A stretch of DNA of 64,000 bases. It comes from Planctomycetota bacterium (lineage in GTDB: Bacteria > Planctomycetota > MHYJ01 > WSZJ01 > JACPWG01). Location of the stretch: the NCBI GenBank assembly GCA_016197205.1, contig JACPWG010000074.1, forward strand, positions 1 to 64,000. Direction: 5' to 3'. A program made the translations under genes and the position numbers. Below the pieces are notes generated by a model. It was not told where the DNA came from. It did not search any database and saw only the letters and a list, made by a program, of their open reading frames with translations. The first letter of the stretch is position 1; each line of letters opens with the position of its first letter. Positions 59,011-64,000 of the stretch are shown here, piece after piece.

Positions 59011-59175
59011 GTCCGCGCGTGCCCCTTGGGAGGAAGAGTCTTGCGGCTCGACAAGCAATACGCCGATTGGAATGGGGGTTCTAGCAAGTCCAGCGGGAGA
59101 AGTCAAGGCTTGAGCGCGGTGGCGGGCCCACGAAGCCCGGCGGCGCCGGCCTTCCTGCACCTGCTGCGTCCCTGA

Positions 59176-59339
59176 GTACCGCCCCACAGAATTGGGTGAC
59201 CAATTTCCTCGGCGATTTCGGCCGCCTGCTTCGTTGCGCTCCCTCGACGTAGTTCTCCGTTACTACGCCTCGCTCGCGCGCCTCGCGGGCGGCCGAACTT
59301 GCCTTCGGCTATTGGTCACCGACTTCCGTGGAGCGGTAC
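59176..59339 (+). mobile_element. Family-1 MITE-like inverted-repeat element, copy f
   Basis: A 164-bp short form is flanked by TGA at 59173-59175 and TGA at 59340-59342. Its ends are GTACCGCCCCACAG and CCGTGGAGCGGTAC. It lies between the amidase and amidohydrolase genes; the rest of 59011-59434 shows nothing coding. Confidence 0.85.
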
Positions 59340-59434
59340 TGAGTGGTTCCGATGCACAGTCCTGACGCGAGAGAGCCGCCACCAAACTCGGACGCGGACG
59401 CGACGCCCGCAACCCTCCCCTCCCCCGTCCTCGA

Positions 59435-61564
59435 CTACTCGCCCCCCAGCCGCACTTCACCGTCCACGATCACCCACCGCACCTTGCCCTTCCAGAGCGT
59501 CTTGGGCACGTCGAGTCGCACCTCCGGCGCGAGCACGACGACGTCCGCGAGGAAGCCCGGCGCCAGCTTGCCCAGCTCCGCCTCGCGGCCGAGCGCGTAG
59601 GCCGGGCCCTCGGTGTAGGCGCGCACCGCCTCTTCGATGCTGAGGGCCTGGGACACGTTCCAGCCCCCGCGCGGCCGGCCGTCCGCGTCCTGCCGCGTGC
59701 ACGCGACCGCCAGGCCCTCGAGGGGGTTCGCCGTCACCACCGGCCAGTCCGAGCCGAAGGCGAGGCGCGCGCCGGCGTTCGCGAGCGAGCGCCAGGCGAA
59801 GGCCGCCGGCAGGCGCTCCAGACCGACCGCCTGCGCGAACGCGCCGTCGCCGGAGGCCTGGCCCGCCGGGTCGGCGTGCAGAGGCTGCATCGACGCGGTC
59901 ACGCCGAGCTGCGCGAAGCGCGGCATGTCGGCCGGGTCCACCACTTCGATGTGCTCGATCCGGTCGCGGGCCGCGAAGTCCGGGTGCTCCGCTTTCGCAT
60001 GTTCGATCGCGTCGAGCGACAGCCGGACCGCCGCGTCACCGATCGCGTGCAGCGCCACCGAAAAGCCGGCGCCGTGCGCCCGCGCGACCAGCCGGTCGAG
60101 GCGCGCCGGCGTGAAGCAGGGCTTGCCTCGATGCTGGCCGCCGGCGTACGGCTTCAACAGGTAGGCGGTCTTCGACTCGATCACCCCGTCGACGAAGCCC
60201 TTCAGGAAGCCCAGGCGGAGGAAGGGGTCGTTGTATTTTTTTCGCGCGGCGATGGAGTCCGCGAGGCTGCCTTCGAGCGCGGGCGAGACCGAGACGCGGA
60301 TCGGCAGCTCGTGTCGGGCGCGCAGCGCGGCGTAGTCGTCGAAGGTTTCGGTGTCGCTCGGGACGTCGTCCGCGGAAGTGATTCCCCACTCGAGGCACTG
60401 CCGCAGCGCCGCGGCCAGGGAGCGCAGGCGCGTCTCGCGGTCGGGCTCCGGCACCACCACGTCGATCACGCCGTAGGCGTCCTCGAGGAGCGTCCCCTGC
60501 GGCGTCTTGCCGTCCGCCTCGCGGACGATCTTGCCGTTCGACGGATCGGCCGTCCGCGCGGTCACCTTCGCGAGCTGGAAGGCCCGCGTGTTCGCCCACC
60601 CCGCGTGACCGTCGCTGCTCTCGAGCAGGACCGGGCGGTCGGGCACGACGCTGTCCAGGTCCTTGCGCGAAGGGTAAGTACCGCGCGGGACGATGCCGTA
60701 CTGCCAGCCGCGGCCGAGGATCCAGCGGTTGGCGGGGTGGTCGTCGGCGAAGCGCTTCACGGCGGCGAGCGCGCCCGCGAGGGTGGTTTCGTTGTCGAGG
60801 ACCACGCCGAGGCCGGCCTCGCCGCCGGAGAGGAGGTGCATGTGCGCATCGTGGAAGCCGGGGAGGACGTGCGCGCCGTCGGCATCGAGGACGCGTGCGC
60901 CGGGCGAGGCGTGGGCGCGGAGCTGCACGTCGGCGCCGACCTCGGCGATGCGGTGGTCGCGAATGAGGAGCGCGGTCGCGCCGTCGGGCGCGCCGAAGAT
61001 CCGGCCGTGGACGACGAGCAGCTCGGCGGCGGCGGGCGTGAGCGTCTCTTCTCCGCGGTCGATGACCCGGCGGTCGCGCAGCAGCCGCCACTTGCCGTGG
61101 AGCGCGCCGCCGGGCGCGGCGACGTAGACGCCCCGGAGGACGACGGGCCCGGCGGAGCGGCCGTCGAGGGCGTCGGTGAAGCCGCCGGCGGACCAGGGCG
61201 CCTCGAACCGCCAGCCGTCGATGCGCCGCTCGAGCGTGCCCTCGAGGTGGACGCCGTTCCCGCGGTCAAGGGCGAGGTGGAGGTCCCCGCTGCCGCCGCC
61301 GTCGGGCTCCGCGGCGAGCGTGGCCGCGCCGGCGTAGGCGCCGTGTTCGTCGCTCTTGCCTTCGAGGCGGAACGCCCCGGGCGCGGGCGCGGCGGCCGGC
61401 CGCCCCGTGGTCGGTACGCGTGCGGGTGCCGGCGTCGGCTGCGCGGCGAGGAGGGCCGCCCAGGCGAGGACCGGCAGCACGACGGCCGCGAGCACGCGCC
61501 TAGGGTGAATACCGTAGTCGCGCCGCGGCGGCGCCGCGTGGAGCGAAGGAGCGGGACGAATCAC
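59435..61564 (-). CDS. Secreted amidohydrolase (YtcJ-like, Amidohydrolase_3)
   Basis: The 709-residue protein has an N-terminal signal or anchor (about 23-42), a beta-rich extra domain (about 60-180) and an amidohydrolase barrel with metal motif HDAHMH (about 238-243), further His and Asp ligands in IEHIEVVD and FGSDWPV, and the YtcJ-type LKGFVDGVIESKTAYLL block. Substrates of this family are amides or esters of unknown identity. The start is GTG at 61564, seven bases after a GGAGG. It appears to be a single-gene unit. Confidence 0.85.
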   Translation of the reverse strand: MIRPAPSLHAAPPRRDYGIHPRRVLAAVVLPVLAWAALLAAQPTPAPARVPTTGRPAAAPAPGAFRLEGKSDEHGAYAGAATLAAEPDGGGSGDLHLALDRGNGVHLEGTLERRIDGWRFEAPWSAGGFTDALDGRSAGPVVLRGVYVAAPGGALHGKWRLLRDRRVIDRGEETLTPAAAELLVVHGRIFGAPDGATALLIRDHRIAEVGADVQLRAHASPGARVLDADGAHVLPGFHDAHMHLLSGGEAGLGVVLDNETTLAGALAAVKRFADDHPANRWILGRGWQYGIVPRGTYPSRKDLDSVVPDRPVLLESSDGHAGWANTRAFQLAKVTARTADPSNGKIVREADGKTPQGTLLEDAYGVIDVVVPEPDRETRLRSLAAALRQCLEWGITSADDVPSDTETFDDYAALRARHELPIRVSVSPALEGSLADSIAARKKYNDPFLRLGFLKGFVDGVIESKTAYLLKPYAGGQHRGKPCFTPARLDRLVARAHGAGFSVALHAIGDAAVRLSLDAIEHAKAEHPDFAARDRIEHIEVVDPADMPRFAQLGVTASMQPLHADPAGQASGDGAFAQAVGLERLPAAFAWRSLANAGARLAFGSDWPVVTANPLEGLAVACTRQDADGRPRGGWNVSQALSIEEAVRAYTEGPAYALGREAELGKLAPGFLADVVVLAPEVRLDVPKTLWKGKVRWVIVDGEVRLGGE

Positions 61565-61602
61565 GCGGAGGCCTCCTTTGGGGACTTGGGGTGCCCGGGA
61601 TT

Positions 61603-62887
61603 CTATCCCGTGTGCGCCGGCCGCGACAAGGGAAAAGCCGCTGGGGGCATTGCGGACTTGGTGGTTGAGGTGACCGAGCGGAAACCCTGCGGAAAGTGCT
61701 TGGCGAATCCCGGGTGGCGTCGGAGCGGTCGCGCCTCCAGTTCGGTGCGGAGGGCCACGAGAACCGCGGGACTCTTCTCGACCAGCCCCAGGAGAGTGCG
61801 AAATGCCCGCTCAGGCGACGCCTTCCAGCCCGCGAGAACTCTCCAGAATTCGGCGAAGTTCTCGTTGAGATCCTGCGCGCGCTTCCACAGCGGCGCCGCC
61901 GCCGCGTCGCGGCCGCTTCGCTCGCAGTTCGCAGCGATTTCGCTGAGATAGGCCCATTGTGCCCAGTACTTGGCCAGCCCCGATCCATTCGCGGCCGCGG
62001 TCAGCTTCTCGAATGCCGCGGTAAAGTGGCGACGGCCCTTCTCCTTGTTTTTCGTTTCCCAATCCAGGCGGGCCAGGAGTCCTAGCATAAGTCCCAAACA
62101 CGACATGTGATCAGAGTCGTCGGGCTTCAAGAGGACAGCCTTTTGCAGTTCTTCACAGGCCGTAGCCGCGTGGCGGCAAGCGACCTTGGGGCGACCCAGC
62201 TCCCATTCGAGCCATGCCCGTTCGCTGGCAGCCTCACCCTGGTTTCGCCAAGCGAGCGCATTCTTCGGGTTAAGCTGAATGGACCTCTGCACTTTCTCGC
62301 GTGCCTCCTTCGAGAATTCCCTCGCGGCGGACACGTCTCCGGAGGCGGTCCCCACCGCCGATCGGATAGCCGAATGCGTCAGAGAAGGGGACGCGTTGCA
62401 TGACCCCGGCATACTTGTCGTCGACGCGGCCGGCGGGGAGGAGTTCGAGGGCACCCACGCGTCGGTGAGGGGGGTACTGGGGCAGGGCGGCCGACAGTCG
62501 CGCCAACAGGTCTGCGTTCTTGGGGGCCGGGGCCGGGAGGGACCGGATCGCGGCGGCGACGCGGCCCGCGAGGTCCCGCACGTACGTGGGGTGCAACGGC
62601 CGCTTCGATTTTGCCGCGTGGAGCAGATCCTCGATGACGCCCGTCACGATCTCGGCGAACCCTTCGCCGGACTGAAGCTGTTCCCTATCGAGGTGAGATA
62701 CCGTGATGCCGGGTGCCTCGAGGTCGGCGTCCACCATCAATACGGGCCTGCGCTCGGTTGCGAGACGATTGGCAACCGCGACCAGGGCCATGCTTCGCCC
62801 GAGCCCACACTTGAACGAGTAGAAGGTGACGACTTTCGGTCGGGCGACGGTCGGCGTGTCAACAGTGGCCGGAGTCTTGTCGGTCAT
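61603..62887 (-). pseudogene. Broken KGGVGR-type ATPase with TPR C-terminus
   Basis: From the ATG at 62887 the frame encodes a ParA/MinD-like N-terminus (KVVTFYSFKCGLGRSMALVA, about 17-36, and VLMVDADLEAPGI) and stops at 62270. A second frame carries TPR-like repeats (AREKVQRSIQLNPKNALAWR onward) to 61603, ending in a low-complexity tail. The Walker A, normally KGGVGR, is KCGLGR, and the middle of the ATPase domain (LIDSRTG region) is missing. I read this as one gene damaged by an internal deletion and frameshift. Two separate genes, an ATPase fragment (62270-62887) and a TPR protein (61603-62454), are the alternative. Confidence 0.6.
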
Positions 62888-62954
62888 GCGACTCGCCTGA
62901 GAAGCGATGAAGTGGTTACTGCACGAACATGACAAAATTTTCGGACCGCCGCCG

Positions 62955-63719
62955 TCACACCGCGTGCATGGGGACGGTCCAGAGGCTCACGCCCCTGGAC
63001 CGGCGCGCCCTCTTGCCCGTCGGCGGGTGCGGCGCCTCGGGAGGCTCGGGCAACGCCAGCGGGGAGACCAAGCGCTCGCGCAACCGCTCCGCCGCCGCGC
63101 GGAGCTGCGGCTCCCCTTCCCCGGTTTCGCGACGACCAAGGTCCGCGATCGCAGACCACCGCGGATCGACGTTCGCCAGGAGGAGGGCGAGAGCGATGTA
63201 CAATCGCTTTTTCCCCTCGGAGTGGAGATCCGTGAGCGATCCGGCCTCCTGCAGCGCCTCTTCAATTTGACGCTCGCTCGGCGCCTCATGCTCTCCGCGG
63301 AGGCGCCGCCCGATGCCGCCCTCGGACCACTCGAGGAGTCTCTTCGCCAAGTTGTCCCGCCACCGGCACGCATCCTCGAACGGGAAATATCCAATGCGAA
63401 GCTCCGGCCCCGCCAGAGTCCACTCAAGCGAGTCCCGAATTCCAGCCCGGTCAATGCTGGCCCACAGCCTGGGGCTGAGCACCACGACGACGTGATCGTG
63501 GCGTGCGGGCCAGGATGGGATCTTCACCCACGTGCGCAGGTACACGGCCCTCTCCAGTTCATCGCCGGCGATCTCAGCGTCAAGCAGCGGAATCTTCTGC
63601 CCGACGTCGCGGACGCGGAAGAGCCGTCCCTCTCGATCGCGCACGATCGGCGGGTCGATAACAACGCCTACGTCGCCCGGGGAGCGCGCGGCGACGACGG
63701 TAAGGTCCGCCCACGTCAC
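62955..63719 (-). CDS. Protein of unknown function upstream of the KGGVGR gene
   Basis: The 254-residue soluble protein has a GTG start, no signal peptide and no recognised domain. Visible features are an N-terminal beta-rich part (about 1-95), a central WRDNLAKRLLEW helix and a charged C-terminal half. It ends 67 bp before the broken ATPase gene on the same strand, and such ATPases are often encoded with small partner proteins in conflict systems; a shared function is only inferred. Confidence 0.6.
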   Translation of the reverse strand: MTWADLTVVAARSPGDVGVVIDPPIVRDREGRLFRVRDVGQKIPLLDAEIAGDELERAVYLRTWVKIPSWPARHDHVVVVLSPRLWASIDRAGIRDSLEWTLAGPELRIGYFPFEDACRWRDNLAKRLLEWSEGGIGRRLRGEHEAPSERQIEEALQEAGSLTDLHSEGKKRLYIALALLLANVDPRWSAIADLGRRETGEGEPQLRAAAERLRERLVSPLALPEPPEAPHPPTGKRARRSRGVSLWTVPMHAV

Positions 63720-63815
63720 CGGAGCACCTCTCTCATCACTGCACGGTCCACGGCTGCGATACCGGGTCCCCGGCCGTCCAAGAACGCCTTCCCGCAGGCA
63801 GCCCCCTCCTCGCGC

Positions 63816-64000
63816 TCACGTCGCAAAGAACTCGAGGATGTGGCGGCTCACCACGTCCGGGTACTCCTCGTGCGGGAAGAGCTTCGCTCCCGGGATGCTG
63901 ATAAGCCCCGCGCACGAGGCGAACTGCGGAATCATCTCCCGCGCGCGGTCGATGGGGAAAAAACCGTCCTCCTCTCCCCAGAGGAGCAGCACGCGCGCCT
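63816..64000 (-). CDS. Alpha/beta hydrolase, C-terminal fragment
   Basis: The gene runs off the window edge. The visible C-terminal 60 or so residues read as the end of an alpha/beta hydrolase fold: VLLLWGEEDGFFPIDRA contains the acidic residue of the triad and LFPHEEYPDVV the catalytic histidine, followed by a terminal helix and TGA at 63816-63818. The substrate cannot be inferred. It lies about 95 bp from the next gene, on the same strand. Confidence 0.85.
   Translation of the reverse strand, partial: ARVLLLWGEEDGFFPIDRAREMIPQFASCAGLISIPGAKLFPHEEYPDVVSRHILEFFAT

Noticed and set aside
1..64000. tRNA, rRNA or riboswitch genes
   Set aside because: I saw no cloverleaf with a TTCGANNCC arm, no rRNA core sequence and no recognisable riboswitch core; a covariance-model search would be decisive.

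Overview
The window looks like a chromosomal stretch of an uncultured, very GC-rich, Gram-negative aerobe. I would place it near the Planctomycetota/PVC group: it has a DUF4175 protein with giant coiled-coil partners and a secreted squalene-cyclase-like protein, YXWGXW and FecR/zinc-finger proteins, several sigma-54 response regulators, and many short palindromic intergenic repeats. This placement is inference from gene families; no rRNA or tRNA gene is visible. Most intergenic space is filled with repeats.

Positions 1-18000 hold a wax-synthase-like acyltransferase pair, a PQQ-propeller/tetraheme cytochrome pair, two divergent cupredoxin-like secreted proteins, and a heme-copper oxidase locus (ctaC, ctaD, ctaA, ctaB, ctaE, ctaF). 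After these come an ABC exporter pair, a Sco1-DUF420 (CtaM-like) fusion, and a small membrane protein that I interpret as a selenoprotein (17655-17993). In that gene an in-frame TGA sits in a CxxU motif and is followed at the canonical distance by a bacterial SECIS-like hairpin.

Positions 18000-35500 are one long minus-strand respiratory cluster. In transcription order it contains a HEAT-repeat membrane protein, a Rieske protein with a long Pro/Ala tail, a split cytochrome b (b6 plus subunit-IV-like), and a 1360-residue octaheme coiled-coil cytochrome c. A third cupredoxin, a 1050-residue CydA-like protein, a diheme cytochrome c, a small membrane protein and two more c-type cytochromes follow. 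It looks like an unusual quinol-oxidising electron-transfer system that could feed the cupredoxins and the A2-type oxidase.

Positions 35500-45700 carry housekeeping and regulatory genes: lnt, moeA, two sigma-54 response regulators, a TPR lipoprotein, ruvA and a GAF-GGDEF protein. Positions 45700-47230 are a gene-poor, partly AT-rich island with a 122-bp tandem repeat. Positions 47230-57150 encode the secreted cyclase-like, coiled-coil, DUF4175 and FecR-like set. Positions 57400-64000 carry cell-envelope enzymes, an amidohydrolase, a broken KGGVGR-type ATPase/TPR gene, a gene of unknown function and the end of an alpha/beta hydrolase gene.

Two families of non-coding inverted-repeat elements (MITE-like; here called family 1, six copies, and family 2, five copies) run through the window. 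Several copies are flanked by 3-bp TNA target duplications, one family-1 copy is nested inside a family-2 copy, and several lie exactly against stop codons.
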